DNA of 64,000 nt, from NCBI GenBank assembly GCA_001403755.1, contig CYUH01000015.1, positions 350,589-414,588 on the forward strand. The letters are read 5' to 3'. Of the stretch, positions 17,302 to 26,614 are shown piece after piece. The notes under the pieces were generated by a model that ran no database searches, was not told the origin of the DNA, and worked only from the letters and a program-made list of their open reading frames with translations. Numbering within the stretch: the stretch's first letter is position 1; each line of letters starts with the position of its first letter. Source of the stretch: Chryseobacterium senegalense. Lineage in GTDB: Bacteria > Bacteroidota > Bacteroidia > Flavobacteriales > Weeksellaceae. Made by a program: the position numbers and the translations under genes.

Positions 17302-18279
17302 ATGAAGCTGAAACTTAAAGAATTGTGGCAAACGATGAAAGATACTTACAAGGATTTTTCGTCCCGAGATTTAGGTACCGATTCATCTTCTCTAGCTTAT
17401 AACGCTATATTTTCCATCCCCGGACTTTTAATTATCATCATTTGGGTTGCCGGAATTTTCTTTGGCGAAGAAGCTATTCGTGGTCAGGTGACGCGCCAAA
17501 TCGATGGCATGATGGGGCGCGATGCAGCCAAAAGTGTGCAGGAAATGATTGTAAATGCGATGGTGGATAAAAAAAGCTTCTGGATGAAAGTGGTCGGGAT
17601 TGCATCTTTGGTTTTCGGTTCTACCACTTTGTTTTTCCAGCTTCAAAAATCATTAAACAAGCTTTGGGATGTGGAGGCGACACCGAAAAAAGCCTGGCAA
17701 AAATATATTCTCGATCGAGCCAGTTCGCTCAGTATGATCCTCATCATTGGGTTTTTGCTCTTAATAACTTTCTTGCTTTCCACCCTAATCGGTTTGCTGA
17801 ATAATTGGGTGATTTCACAATTCGGCTTGTCGACATTTGAGTTGGTTTACATTGCCAATATTTTCATTGGATTTATTGTCACGACGTTGCTTTTTGCGCT
17901 GATGTTCAAAGTTTTACCTGATGCTGAAATTCCATGGAAATCAGTGTGGTCGGGTGCGTTTTTCACCTCTCTACTATTCACTTTAGGAAAATATTTGCTC
18001 ACCTATTATTTTGAATCCTTTAAACCTACCTCCGCATTTGGAGGCGCAGGATCGGTGATTTTAATAATGATGTGGATCAATTATACTTGTCAGCTGATTT
18101 TTATCGGTGCCATTTTTACCAAAGTCTACAGCAAAAGGAACGGACTTGAAATCAAGCCTTCCGCACATGCAAAATGGGCAATTACTCACAAAGACGCTGA
18201 AGTAACTTTAAGTCCTAATGTCCAAAAAACAATCATCATAGATTCAGATTCCAAAAAAATCCACGATTCCTCTATTTAA
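17302..18279 (+). CDS. YihY/BrkB family inner-membrane protein
   Basis: This YihY/virulence factor BrkB protein was historically mislabelled ribonuclease BN. From the ATG at 17302 it is ~325 residues with six hydrophobic segments and the family blocks SSLAYNAIFSIPGLLIII, LWDVEATPKKAW and GAGSVILIMMWINYTCQLIFIGA. A start at 17245 would add 19 residues of unlikely sequence, so I prefer the internal ATG. Its transport or envelope role is unknown. It converges with a small lipoprotein gene, 6 bp apart. Confidence 0.88.
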   Translation: MKLKLKELWQTMKDTYKDFSSRDLGTDSSSLAYNAIFSIPGLLIIIIWVAGIFFGEEAIRGQVTRQIDGMMGRDAAKSVQEMIVNAMVDKKSFWMKVVGIASLVFGSTTLFFQLQKSLNKLWDVEATPKKAWQKYILDRASSLSMILIIGFLLLITFLLSTLIGLLNNWVISQFGLSTFELVYIANIFIGFIVTTLLFALMFKVLPDAEIPWKSVWSGAFFTSLLFTLGKYLLTYYFESFKPTSAFGGAGSVILIMMWINYTCQLIFIGAIFTKVYSKRNGLEIKPSAHAKWAITHKDAEVTLSPNVQKTIIIDSDSKKIHDSSI

Positions 18280-18285
18280 GTCGCT

Positions 18286-18717
18286 TTAAATTCCTCCGCT
18301 TCCGTATATGGGAACAGCTTTGTTGTCTGCACAGCGAATTCCGGTCGGTGCTTGCACCATTGCGCAATCCGACATCAAACCGTATTTTTTATTAAATGCA
18401 GTACTCATGTTGGTATATTTTTGTATCATGGGTAGGATTTCATTTTCTACATTTTGATGATAGGTTAAATAAAAAGCAGGTCCACCACAGGGTTTTGCAC
18501 CAGCAGGAGCAATTCGCCAATCCGCCGGATCTGTGCAAGCAACACTTTTGGATAGGGAATCGATTTGTGTACGCAATTCCTGCATCATCTCTTTATCGCT
18601 TTCTGCTTCATTGATGGGTTTCAGGGTGATGTCTTTCGGCAAATTGTCCACCGGTTGTTTTGTTTTGCAAGATGCTGTTGCCAATAAAGCGAACACCATT
18701 AAGGAATATATTTTCAT
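18286..18717 (-). CDS. Small lipoprotein of unknown function
   Basis: This 143-residue protein has a signal peptide and lipobox TASC with the lipidated cysteine at residue 17. Beyond it are four more cysteines (ACTDP, KPCGG, SDCAM, IRCAD), suggesting two disulfides in the periplasm. A short charged segment (residues ~38-58) may be helical. I do not recognise a characterised family; flavobacterial homologues are expected. A perfect -7 box lies 32 bp upstream of the start. Confidence 0.7.
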   Translation of the reverse strand: MKIYSLMVFALLATASCKTKQPVDNLPKDITLKPINEAESDKEMMQELRTQIDSLSKSVACTDPADWRIAPAGAKPCGGPAFYLTYHQNVENEILPMIQKYTNMSTAFNKKYGLMSDCAMVQAPTGIRCADNKAVPIYGSGGI

Positions 18718-18748
18718 GTCAGAATTTTTTTTGATTGTTTTTCTGAAT

Positions 18749-18756
18749 CAAAAATA
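18749..18756 (-). promoter_or_regulatory. -7 box upstream of the small lipoprotein
   Basis: Minus-strand TATTTTTG matches TAnnTTTG, 32 bp before the ATG at 18717. Confidence 0.5.
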
Positions 18757-18789
18757 AGGCCTTTATTTTTATTTAATTAATTTTGACTG

Positions 18790-20919
18790 ATGAATGAATC
18801 TCTATTCAATTTAGCTGAACATACGAACCGCAGTATATTTCTCACCGGGAAAGCAGGTACAGGGAAAACCACCTTCCTGAACGATTTTGTGAACAAAACC
18901 CGCAAAAAATATATCGTGGTTGCGCCCACGGGAATTGCTGCTATTAATGCAGGAGGAGTTACTATTCATTCCATGTTTGGGCTGCCTTTGCGCACTTTCC
19001 TTCCCACCACGGATCGGGTCGACAGCAATATTGCCAATAACATCGCCGACCTCATGCATCATTTCAAATATAGAAAGGACAAACTGAAACTTCTTCGCGA
19101 GATCGAAATGATTATTATTGATGAGGTTTCCATGTTGCGTGCCGATGTTTTGGATATGATGGATTTTTCTTTGAGGCATGTGCGAAGAAACCAACAGAAA
19201 TTCGGTGGTGTGCAGATGCTTTTTATCGGAGATTTATATCAGCTTCCGCCGGTTGTTCGAGACGAATATGTGCTGAAACAATACTATAATTCCCCTTTTT
19301 TCTTCGACAGTTATGCGCTGAAAGAGTTGCCGTTAATTACTTTGGAATTAACCACCGTGTACCGTCAGAAAGATGAAAAATTCCTCGATATTCTGAATGA
19401 AATCCGTGACGGTGAAATTGGAGATATCGATTTTGATGCCCTGAATGAAAGATACATTCCCGATTTTGAACCAACCACCGAATCTTATGTCTATCTTACT
19501 TCGCACAACAAAATGGCGGATGAAATTAACCAGAAAAAATTGGCGGCACTTCCGGGAAAACCCAAAATTTATCAAGCAGAAATTATAGGCAATTTTAATG
19601 AAAACCAATATCCGAATGATGAAAAATTAGAGTTGAAAACCGGTGCGCAAATTATGTTTATCCGAAACGATGCGAGTGGCGAAAAGCGGTATTTCAATGG
19701 GAAATTGGCAGAAGTAGCCGGGGTTGATGACCAGGAAATCCGTGTGATCATCGACGGGGAAGATGAAATCTATACCCTCAAGAAAGAAACCTGGGAACAG
19801 AAAAAGTATTCTTTGGATGACGACAAAAGTATTAAGGAAGAGGTTTTGGGAAGTTTCAAGCAATATCCCATTCGCCTGGCTTGGGCGGTCACCATTCATA
19901 AATCTCAAGGATTAACATTTGATCGACTCATCATCGATGCTGGAAAATCATTTGCGTCGGGCCAGGTTTATGTCGCCCTTTCACGTTGCCGAACTTTGGA
20001 AGGGATTGTTTTAAAATCGAAAATCACGCCCGAAGTCATTTTCTCGGATCGCAGGGTCGCCAGATTTCAGGATGAAACCCACGCGAACAACCGAATTGAA
20101 GAAATTTTAAATACTGAAAAGTACGATTATAGCATCCACAAAATCATCAATCGTATTTCCTGTGGATGGATGATGCAAGATCTGGAAAAATGGCATTACG
20201 TCGCAATTCAAATCCGTGGACTGGATAAAGATAAAATAAAATTCCTGTACCAAGGCATCAAACCTGAAGCCGCAAAATTGGCAGATGTTTTCGGGAAATT
20301 TGAAAAGATCATTCAACAGAAAACCCGAAAATTTATTGAGGGAACCGAAGAATGGTACGAAGTTGAAACCAAAGCAAAAGGGGCGGTGAATTTCTTTTTC
20401 ACGAATGTAAATGCTAAAATTTTTGCGCCATTGAAAGATTTTTATGCCGAGACAAAAGGCGTAAAAGGTTTGAAACAATACAATGAAGATTTCCGTATAT
20501 TTTTGGACGATTTGGAAGATTACTTAAATGATCTAAAGCAAGTTCATTTGTTGGAGACTCCGCTTTTCGATAAGGAAAATGAAGTGGAAGTAACGACCAA
20601 AATCGCCAAAGTTCCATCGCATATTCTTACTTTTCAACTTTTTGAAGACGGAAAAACAATACCTGAGATCGCAAAGGAAAGAGGCTTGGTCACCGAAACG
20701 ATTTTCGGACATTTGGCAAAATTTGCCGAACGTGGATTGCTGGATCTTGCCAGAATTTTTGACAAACAAAAAATTAAGCTTTTCGAGAAGGAATTCAAGA
20801 AAAACAGCGACCACGAAACCTTAACGGAATGGAAAAAAGTTCTTCCCAACGATTTTGAATTCAATGAAATTCGCTTGCTCCTCAATCATTTTAATTATAA
20901 AAAATCAGAAAAAAAATAA
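18790..20919 (+). CDS. PIF1-like superfamily 1 DNA helicase with C-terminal HTH domain
   Basis: This 709-residue protein has Walker A GKAGTGKTT at residues 20-28, a DEAD-box-like IIIDEVSMLRADVLD (motif II), MLFIGDLYQLPPV (motif III), and VTIHKSQGLTFDRLIIDAG with VALSRCR (motifs V/VI). These are the PIF1/RecD2 helicase motifs. The C-terminal third contains a helix-turn-helix repeat region (HTH_40-like, FQLFEDGKTIPEIAKERGL). It should unwind DNA 5' to 3' in replication or repair. A TAATTTTG box ends only 4 bp before the ATG, so the promoter is unclear. Confidence 0.9.
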   Translation: MNESLFNLAEHTNRSIFLTGKAGTGKTTFLNDFVNKTRKKYIVVAPTGIAAINAGGVTIHSMFGLPLRTFLPTTDRVDSNIANNIADLMHHFKYRKDKLKLLREIEMIIIDEVSMLRADVLDMMDFSLRHVRRNQQKFGGVQMLFIGDLYQLPPVVRDEYVLKQYYNSPFFFDSYALKELPLITLELTTVYRQKDEKFLDILNEIRDGEIGDIDFDALNERYIPDFEPTTESYVYLTSHNKMADEINQKKLAALPGKPKIYQAEIIGNFNENQYPNDEKLELKTGAQIMFIRNDASGEKRYFNGKLAEVAGVDDQEIRVIIDGEDEIYTLKKETWEQKKYSLDDDKSIKEEVLGSFKQYPIRLAWAVTIHKSQGLTFDRLIIDAGKSFASGQVYVALSRCRTLEGIVLKSKITPEVIFSDRRVARFQDETHANNRIEEILNTEKYDYSIHKIINRISCGWMMQDLEKWHYVAIQIRGLDKDKIKFLYQGIKPEAAKLADVFGKFEKIIQQKTRKFIEGTEEWYEVETKAKGAVNFFFTNVNAKIFAPLKDFYAETKGVKGLKQYNEDFRIFLDDLEDYLNDLKQVHLLETPLFDKENEVEVTTKIAKVPSHILTFQLFEDGKTIPEIAKERGLVTETIFGHLAKFAERGLLDLARIFDKQKIKLFEKEFKKNSDHETLTEWKKVLPNDFEFNEIRLLLNHFNYKKSEKK

Positions 20920-21043
20920 TTGGTGTTTTTTGCAGATTTAGCTAATCCTGAAATTGCCATTATTAAGATTAGCATCAGCACAATCGGCATCATCCGCGAG
21001 TGTTTTTTAATTTAATAATAACCAAAAGAATTAGTGAAAATTA

Positions 21044-22690
21044 TTACGCTTTCTTTCGGTTCTGAAATTGCTTAATCATGGTGTAGAAAACCAAAAATCC
21101 TAAAACAAAGATTGAAATTCTGGTCAGCAAATCTCCGGCGCGGGTGTAGAAGGTCATCTTGTCGTAAAGATTTACTTTCGCAAACAATGCAGTTTGGTCA
21201 CCGTACAGGGTATCCGCCATCACATCGCCTCTCGCATTGATGTGCGCTGAAATTCCGCTGTTGGCTGATCTTGCAATTTCTCTTCGGGTTTCTATTGCAC
21301 GGAGTTTTGCGTACGCCATCAACTGCTGATGTCCTTGTGTGACGCCCCACCAAGAATCGTTGGTCATGATGCCAAGAAAATTAGCACCATTTTTCACATA
21401 TTCCTTCACGTATTCACCGTAAATGCTTTCGTAGCAGATGACAGGAGCAATTTTTCCTTTGTTGTATGGATTGCTGAACACTTTTCTTTCTTTATCGATG
21501 CCCAGGGAAGCAATCGTGCCGCCGAGATTCAGCATCGCATCACCGAGAATGGGCTTTAAAACATGTATGTACGGGAAAATTTCGACGCCCGGAACCAGTT
21601 TTCCTTTGTGGTAAACTTGTACTTTTTGGTTCGGAATGATTTGTACTGCAGAATTGTAGCTATCTACAAAAGTTCCATCTGCGGTTTGATAAGCCGTTTC
21701 CGATTTTTGAGCGGGATTTTTATAAAATTGATGAGAGGATATACCGGTAGTGAAGATCGATCTTGGATGTTGCGAGAGAAAGTCTTTCACCGTATTCAGC
21801 AAAGTGCTTTGCTCAAAACCGCTTTCCGAAATCGAACCATGGCCGGGAATCGATGTTTCCGGACCAATGTAATAATCAATTTGGTTGGGTTCATTGACCT
21901 TCGGAGAGTTTTCTTGGGCTAAAGTCAGCAATTCATTTAAAATCGTTAAACTGTCTTTCGAATATTTCTCGTTATACGGATCCAGGTCTGGTTGAAGCAT
22001 TAAAACATTCACCGAGCCGATAGGTTTTTCATCGAAATTCTCATATTTCATCGTGGAAATCAGCATCGGAAGGGCAATTGCTCCAGCGAGAATAGCAGAG
22101 TTGATGACCAAAGATTTTCTTTTTCTTCCGGCTTCCCAAATTCTTAACGTATAAAATGCGTACACATTAATCAATAAAATCCAGAAACTTCCTCCTGTTG
22201 CACCCAAGGTGTCGTACCACTGAATCAGTTTTGGGTAATCAGCAAAAACATTCCCCAGATTCAGCCAAGGCCAAGTGAGTTCCCAGCTGAGGTGGAATTT
22301 CTCGAAAGCCATCCAAATCGCTACAAAAAATACCAAACCGAAATACGTTCCCTGAATTTTTTTATACCAATGATAGAGCTGGAAAACTAAGGAATACAGC
22401 AACGAATTCACAACCACAGGAATCGCTACCGCCAAAATAGAATGACTGCCATCCGGGTTTTTGGAACCATAAAGCCAACCGGTGGTTACGATATTCCAAA
22501 TCACAAAACTTAAGTATGAAAGCGCGAAAATAAGACTTCCTTTGTTTTTAACATTCGAAAATTTCGAAATGTCGTGTTCCATAATCAACAGAGGAACCAG
22601 AGCGAAAAAAATAAAAAATGGAATGCCGTAAGTAGGCCAGGAAATGCTCAGAAGCAGGGCAGAAAACAAAGAGAGTATGACGTATTTCAT
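21044..22690 (-). CDS. lnt: Apolipoprotein N-acyltransferase
   Basis: This 548-residue enzyme adds the third acyl chain to lipoproteins at the inner membrane. The N-terminal ~210 residues contain about six to seven membrane segments. The periplasmic nitrilase-like domain carries the Glu-Lys-Cys triad: GPETSIPG (Glu near 276), YHKGKLVPG (Lys near 361) and VICYESIYGEY (Cys near 418). A final membrane helix lies at ~515-540. Length is normal. A -7 box lies 50 bp upstream. Confidence 0.95.
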   Translation of the reverse strand: MKYVILSLFSALLLSISWPTYGIPFFIFFALVPLLIMEHDISKFSNVKNKGSLIFALSYLSFVIWNIVTTGWLYGSKNPDGSHSILAVAIPVVVNSLLYSLVFQLYHWYKKIQGTYFGLVFFVAIWMAFEKFHLSWELTWPWLNLGNVFADYPKLIQWYDTLGATGGSFWILLINVYAFYTLRIWEAGRKRKSLVINSAILAGAIALPMLISTMKYENFDEKPIGSVNVLMLQPDLDPYNEKYSKDSLTILNELLTLAQENSPKVNEPNQIDYYIGPETSIPGHGSISESGFEQSTLLNTVKDFLSQHPRSIFTTGISSHQFYKNPAQKSETAYQTADGTFVDSYNSAVQIIPNQKVQVYHKGKLVPGVEIFPYIHVLKPILGDAMLNLGGTIASLGIDKERKVFSNPYNKGKIAPVICYESIYGEYVKEYVKNGANFLGIMTNDSWWGVTQGHQQLMAYAKLRAIETRREIARSANSGISAHINARGDVMADTLYGDQTALFAKVNLYDKMTFYTRAGDLLTRISIFVLGFLVFYTMIKQFQNRKKA

Positions 22691-22740
22691 AGAACTTTTT
22701 TAATCGTGATCGGTTTGTTGGGAGATTATTTCTTCCCTCG

Positions 22741-22748
22741 CAAATTTA
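22741..22748 (-). promoter_or_regulatory. -7 box upstream of lnt
   Basis: Minus-strand TAAATTTG matches TAnnTTTG, 50 bp before the ATG at 22690. Confidence 0.45.
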
Positions 22749-22825
22749 CTGAAAATATTTGGGGATAATTATCGGATTGTGGGTTCGAAGATGATTGTTT
22801 ACGATTTTTAAATTGCAGAAGGTCA

Positions 22826-22860
22826 TAAAAAAAATAAAGCGGACCGAAGCCCGCTTTTAT
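22826..22860 (-). terminator. Terminator after folB
   Basis: AAAGCGG (22836-22842) pairs with CCGCTTT (22851-22857). On the minus strand the stem is followed by a T-rich run of about nine bases. Confidence 0.75.
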
Positions 22861-22913
22861 TGGTTGAATGCAAAAATTTCTGCCACAATTTTTTAATATT
22901 GGTATGCAAATAT

Positions 22914-23267
22914 TCAGAATTTCTTCTCAAACTCCACGCTTGCGCCGTGCATTTCACCTTTCATCGGCGGAGATGTTTTGGTGATTTTAATTTTAATAAA
23001 AGAAATCTGCGGAAATTTTTCGTGGATTTTTTTGATGATTCTTCCTGCAACATGTTCCAAAAGTTTGCTCGGAACTGCCATTTCATCATGAATAATCTCA
23101 TTCAAATCTGCGTAACTGATGGTATCATTCAAATCATCGGTTTCTGTGGCTTTCCATAGATCCGCATGGAATTCAGCATTGATTAGATAGGTGGTACCAA
23201 TGATGTTTTCCTCCGGCAGAACACCGTGATACGCGTAAATTTGTATATTTTCGAGGTATATTTTCAT
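22914..23267 (-). CDS. folB: Dihydroneopterin aldolase
   Basis: This 117-residue folate enzyme cleaves 7,8-dihydroneopterin to 6-hydroxymethyldihydropterin. The family opening (LENIQIYAYHGVLPEE), the ISYADLNEII block, the LLEHVAGRI helix and the catalytic lysine region KIKITKTSPPMKG are present. It starts 20 bp after the nadA stop, so the two are probably one transcript ending at the 22826-22860 hairpin. Confidence 0.95.
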   Translation of the reverse strand: MKIYLENIQIYAYHGVLPEENIIGTTYLINAEFHADLWKATETDDLNDTISYADLNEIIHDEMAVPSKLLEHVAGRIIKKIHEKFPQISFIKIKITKTSPPMKGEMHGASVEFEKKF

Positions 23268-23287
23268 TATTATGTACCAATACGATT

Positions 23288-24307
23288 TTATTTGATCGTT
23301 TTACTCATTTCCAGCATCGCCTCGATAGGTTTCAAGGCCTTTAGGCGCAGTTCTTCATCGATTAAAATTTCCGGAAGTTCGTATTTCATGCACAGGTACA
23401 ATTTCTCCATCGTGTTGCGCTTCATATAAAAGCATTCCGAGCAGTTGCAGCTTTCATCGAACACCAAGGCGGGAATAAGTTCTTTGTGGGGTGCGCGTTT
23501 TTTCATTTCGTGCAGAATCCCTTCTTCGGTGGCTACAATAAATTTCTGTGAATCATCCTTTTCCACAAAGTTCAACAGAGCAGAAGTAGAGCCGATGAAA
23601 TGCGCCAAATCCAGTACCGGAGTTTCAGATTCCGGGTGGGCAATGAGTTTAGCATCAGGGTTTTCGGCTAATTGTTGCGCAATTCTTTCCATGGAAAAAG
23701 CTTCGTGGACGATGCAGCTTCCGTCCCAAAGAATCATGTCGCGACCTGTTTTCTTAGAGAGATATCTACCTAAATTTTTATCCGGAGCGAAAATAATCGG
23801 GCGGTCTTTTGGCAATGCTTCGATGATGGTTTCCGCATTGGAACTCGTTACAATAATGTCGGATTCTGCCTTGGTTTCGGCGTTACAGTTGATGTACGTT
23901 GCAATAAGTGCATCCGGATATTGCTCACGCATTTTGCGTAGTCCTTCACCACTGCAGCCGTCTGCCAGGGAACATCCGGCTTGAGTATCCGGTAACACTA
24001 CTTTTTTAGTAGGATTCAGAATCTTTGCTGCCTCCGCCATGAAATGGACCCCACAAAAGGCGATCATATCCGCATCGGTATCTTTTGCCTGACGTGCCAA
24101 TTGTAGAGAATCTCCCAAGAAATCTGCAATATCCTGAATTTCGGCTGGTTGATAATAATGTGCAAGAATTACGACGTTTTTCTCTTTTTTGAGGTCAAGA
24201 ATCGCTTGTTTCAATTCCTCGCCCTGTGGAATTTTGAGGTCTTCAATATTTAAAAAACCTCTTACCGGAAGGTTTGCCTTGGCTTTATCTAAAGTTTCTG
24301 TACTCAT
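23288..24307 (-). CDS. nadA: Quinolinate synthase
   Basis: This 339-residue enzyme condenses iminoaspartate and dihydroxyacetone phosphate to quinolinate for NAD synthesis and needs a [4Fe-4S] cluster. Expected cluster cysteines are in [15 protein letters not shown], the GCSLADGC region, and [30 protein letters not shown] is the N-terminal signature. No nadB or nadC is adjacent. It is upstream of folB. Confidence 0.96.
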   Translation of the reverse strand: MSTETLDKAKANLPVRGFLNIEDLKIPQGEELKQAILDLKKEKNVVILAHYYQPAEIQDIADFLGDSLQLARQAKDTDADMIAFCGVHFMAEAAKILNPTKKVVLPDTQAGCSLADGCSGEGLRKMREQYPDALIATYINCNAETKAESDIIVTSSNAETIIEALPKDRPIIFAPDKNLGRYLSKKTGRDMILWDGSCIVHEAFSMERIAQQLAENPDAKLIAHPESETPVLDLAHFIGSTSALLNFVEKDDSQKFIVATEEGILHEMKKRAPHKELIPALVFDESCNCSECFYMKRNTMEKLYLCMKYELPEILIDEELRLKALKPIEAMLEMSKTIK

Positions 24308-24355
24308 TGTAATGAATTTAATAAGGGTTAAAAATAGTAAATTTCATGGAAACAT

Positions 24356-24922
24356 TTATGAAATTTCGATTCCGAGGTGCGACAGCAATCCGGAAAGATG
24401 GTGTTGCGAAAATTTGGCTTTTTGCAGGAAGTTGTTTTCCGGAATAATTCTGAAATTCAATGCTTCGGTGAAATCAGCTTTTTCAAGATGGGTTTGATCA
24501 AAAACGCTGCCCGAAAGGTCTGAATGTTTGAATGAACTTTCCATGAGATTTGCTTGGGTAAAATCAGTTTCATGAAGGATGCAATGATCGAAAACCGTTT
24601 TCCTAAGGTCTTTGTTAAAGAAAATGGAATGCGAAAGGTTGCAATTTTTAAAATGGAAACGCAGACCGAAATCGTTTGCCGGCTCAAAATCGACACCAAT
24701 TATTTTACAATTGTTGAAGTTCACGTCCCGAAAGGCAGTTTTCTCGATGATGATCAAACTCAAATCGCAGTCATTAAACTCGCAGTTTGAAAATGAAATT
24801 CCGCTCAGCCTGCTTTCATAAAAAATGCAGTTCTCGAAAACACAATTCTCGTATTCACCAATTTCCAAAGGATTTTGGGTAAAATTTTTTTTTCTGAAAG
24901 TTTCGTCGGAAAGTGTGTTCAT
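24356..24922 (-). CDS. Pentapeptide-repeat protein
   Basis: In this 188-residue protein, residues ~20-160 follow the A(D/N)LxX five-residue rhythm (ENCVFENCIFYESRLSGISF, NLSHSIFFNKDLRKTVF, DLSGSVFDQTHLEKADF). That predicts a right-handed quadrilateral beta-helix. It resembles chromosomal Qnr-like or generic pentapeptide proteins but is shorter than Qnr (~218 residues) and has no clear loop insertions, so a quinolone-protection role is only a possibility. It sits between nadA and an SDR gene on the same strand. Confidence 0.87.
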   Translation of the reverse strand: MNTLSDETFRKKNFTQNPLEIGEYENCVFENCIFYESRLSGISFSNCEFNDCDLSLIIIEKTAFRDVNFNNCKIIGVDFEPANDFGLRFHFKNCNLSHSIFFNKDLRKTVFDHCILHETDFTQANLMESSFKHSDLSGSVFDQTHLEKADFTEALNFRIIPENNFLQKAKFSQHHLSGLLSHLGIEIS

Positions 24923-24964
24923 TGATCAATTATTTTATCCGTTTCTTTAATTTAAAATTTTCAT

Positions 24965-25696
24965 TTAAAAATTTTTGGGATCCGGATGGATAAAAGTATA
25001 ATTAAATTCCTGAACGAAAAGTTCTGAAGAAATAATTCTTTGTGACGATAGGTCTTTTTGAACCATTGTGTTTTGATCTTCGATATTTAAAATTTCGCTT
25101 ATGGAAGGGTGCTCCGGCGCAACAAGATTATAAATTCTTGCCGCTTTGTCAGAATGGAGCAACAGGTTTATCGAGGCTAAAATGTCTTCGAAATGAATAT
25201 AATTAACCAATTTTTCAGGATGAGGAACCGTCTTGTTGTTAAAAAAGTTTTTCAGTGATCGCTCATCGCCCATCAATCCGCCGAAGCGTAGGATCACGGT
25301 TTGTGGATATTTTTCCAATACTTTCATTTCAGATTTTAAAATATCTTCCCGTAAATGATCAGTGTCTTTTTCTGTGAAAATTCTATTTTGCTGAGGATAA
25401 ATTCCCGTAGAACTGAAGAAAATTGTTTTTGGAAACACGTTGTTTATGCTATCAAATCCTTGATGCCAACTGTTTTGGGAAATCGGCATGCTGAAAATGG
25501 CGACTTCCGCTTCATTCAGAAAATCGGTATCGTAAACTTCAGTGAAATCCAGCAAGTGTACTTCTGCAGCGACCGTTTTCAACTCCGTGATTTTATCGGG
25601 AGTAGTGGTGGTCACGATGACGTGGTGATTTTTTTCCGTAAGGTACTTGGCAAGTCTTTTTCCTACCCATCCGGCTCCGATAATGGAAATTTTCAT
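24965..25696 (-). CDS. NAD(P)-dependent oxidoreductase, atypical SDR (YeeZ-like)
   Basis: This 243-residue Rossmann protein has an N-terminal dinucleotide-binding motif IIGAGWVGKRLAKYL, FFSSTGIYPQ, and a C-terminal YIHFEDI segment. It lacks the classical YxxxK in an obvious position, as in the YeeZ-like atypical SDRs. The substrate is unknown. Its start overlaps the gmk stop by 4 bp, so the two are translationally coupled. Confidence 0.82.
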   Translation of the reverse strand: MKISIIGAGWVGKRLAKYLTEKNHHVIVTTTTPDKITELKTVAAEVHLLDFTEVYDTDFLNEAEVAIFSMPISQNSWHQGFDSINNVFPKTIFFSSTGIYPQQNRIFTEKDTDHLREDILKSEMKVLEKYPQTVILRFGGLMGDERSLKNFFNNKTVPHPEKLVNYIHFEDILASINLLLHSDKAARIYNLVAPEHPSISEILNIEDQNTMVQKDLSSQRIISSELFVQEFNYTFIHPDPKNF

Positions 25697-26256
25697 TGGT
25701 GCAGAAAATTATTCAGGAGGTGTTCTACCGAGGTTTTGGCTTCATCCAAATCACTGTTCACCACGATTTCATCAAACTGATCTTTAAAAGTCATTTCTTC
25801 GGATGCTTTTTCCACTCTTGTTCGGATGGTTTCCGCGTCATCAGTGGCTCTGAAAACCAGTCTGCGTTCCAGTTCTTCGATGGACGGTGGCATGATGAAA
25901 ATGGAAAGCGCTTGCTCGCCAAAATATTTTTTAAGGGAAATTCCTCCTTTTACATCTACATCAAAAATCACTACTTTTCCTTCGTTCCAAATTCTTTCTA
26001 CTTCCGATTTCAGGGTTCCGTAGAACTTGTCGTGGTACACTTCTTCGTATTCTACAAAAGCATTTTCTGAAATCAGTTTTTTAAATGCTTCTACTGAAAG
26101 GAAAAAATAGTCTTTTCCGTGAATTTCTTCACCTCTCAAAGCTCTGGTAGTCGCCGAAACAGAAAATTGCAATTGCGGAAATTGCTGCAGACAGTGTTTT
26201 ACCAAAGTGGTTTTGCCACTTCCTGAAGGAGCTGAAAATATGATTACTTTATTCAT
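25693..26256 (-). CDS. gmk: Guanylate kinase
   Basis: This 187-residue enzyme phosphorylates GMP to GDP. The P-loop APSGSGKTT is at residues 9-17, the GMP-binding SVSATTRALRGEE segment follows, then GKDYFFLS, and VIFDVDVKGG carries the Walker B-like region. Length is typical. It is encoded upstream of the SDR gene (4-bp overlap). yicC lies further upstream on the same strand, separated by a 358-bp interval that contains a repeat element. Confidence 0.96.
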   Translation of the reverse strand: MNKVIIFSAPSGSGKTTLVKHCLQQFPQLQFSVSATTRALRGEEIHGKDYFFLSVEAFKKLISENAFVEYEEVYHDKFYGTLKSEVERIWNEGKVVIFDVDVKGGISLKKYFGEQALSIFIMPPSIEELERRLVFRATDDAETIRTRVEKASEEMTFKDQFDEIVVNSDLDEAKTSVEHLLNNFLHQ

Positions 26257-26365
26257 AAGTGCTTTTTAAATTTTTTGATGAATCGAACATCGAAAGAAAT
26301 TGTTGGATTCATGAACATTATTTTATCTGCAATGATGCGATTAAGAACAAGTATAAATATTTAAT

Positions 26366-26555
26366 TTAAATGTTCTTTTGTCTTGAAACAAAAGAACCAA
26401 AAATTCAAGACTGGAAACTTCAGCTAAAATTTTGAATAATTTCCTAAAATTTCCAAACTCGGGCGGAAAGAAAACTTCGTTGTAAGAAAAATTTTTGCCG
26501 CCACTCAAACACTGGAAATTTCTTAACGGAACTTATTCAAAATTTCTTAACGCTT
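26366..26555 (+). repeat. Foldback/pseudoknot element, diverged copy 4
   Basis: This element fills most of the gene-free interval 26257-26614. It begins with a hairpin (CTTTTGT/ACAAAAG, loop CTTGAA) whose loop is complementary to TTCAAG just downstream. A long foldback follows with arms AAATTTTGAATAA and the matching TTATTCAAAATTT, inner arms AAATTTCCA/TGGAAATTT, and CTCGGGCGG/CCGCCACTC at the tip. The same plan with different bases occurs on the other strand at 37541, 38054 and 40421. I see no ORF in it. Confidence 0.75.
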
Positions 26556-26614
26556 CCGTTTCCTAAGTCGAAATGTTTGTCGGTTGTCATCAACCCTCAA
26601 TTCTCAAGCCTCAA

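Noticed and set aside
24356..24922. Calling the pentapeptide protein a Qnr resistance determinant
   Set aside because: It is shorter than Qnr and lacks recognisable loop insertions; pentapeptide repeats alone do not show quinolone protection.
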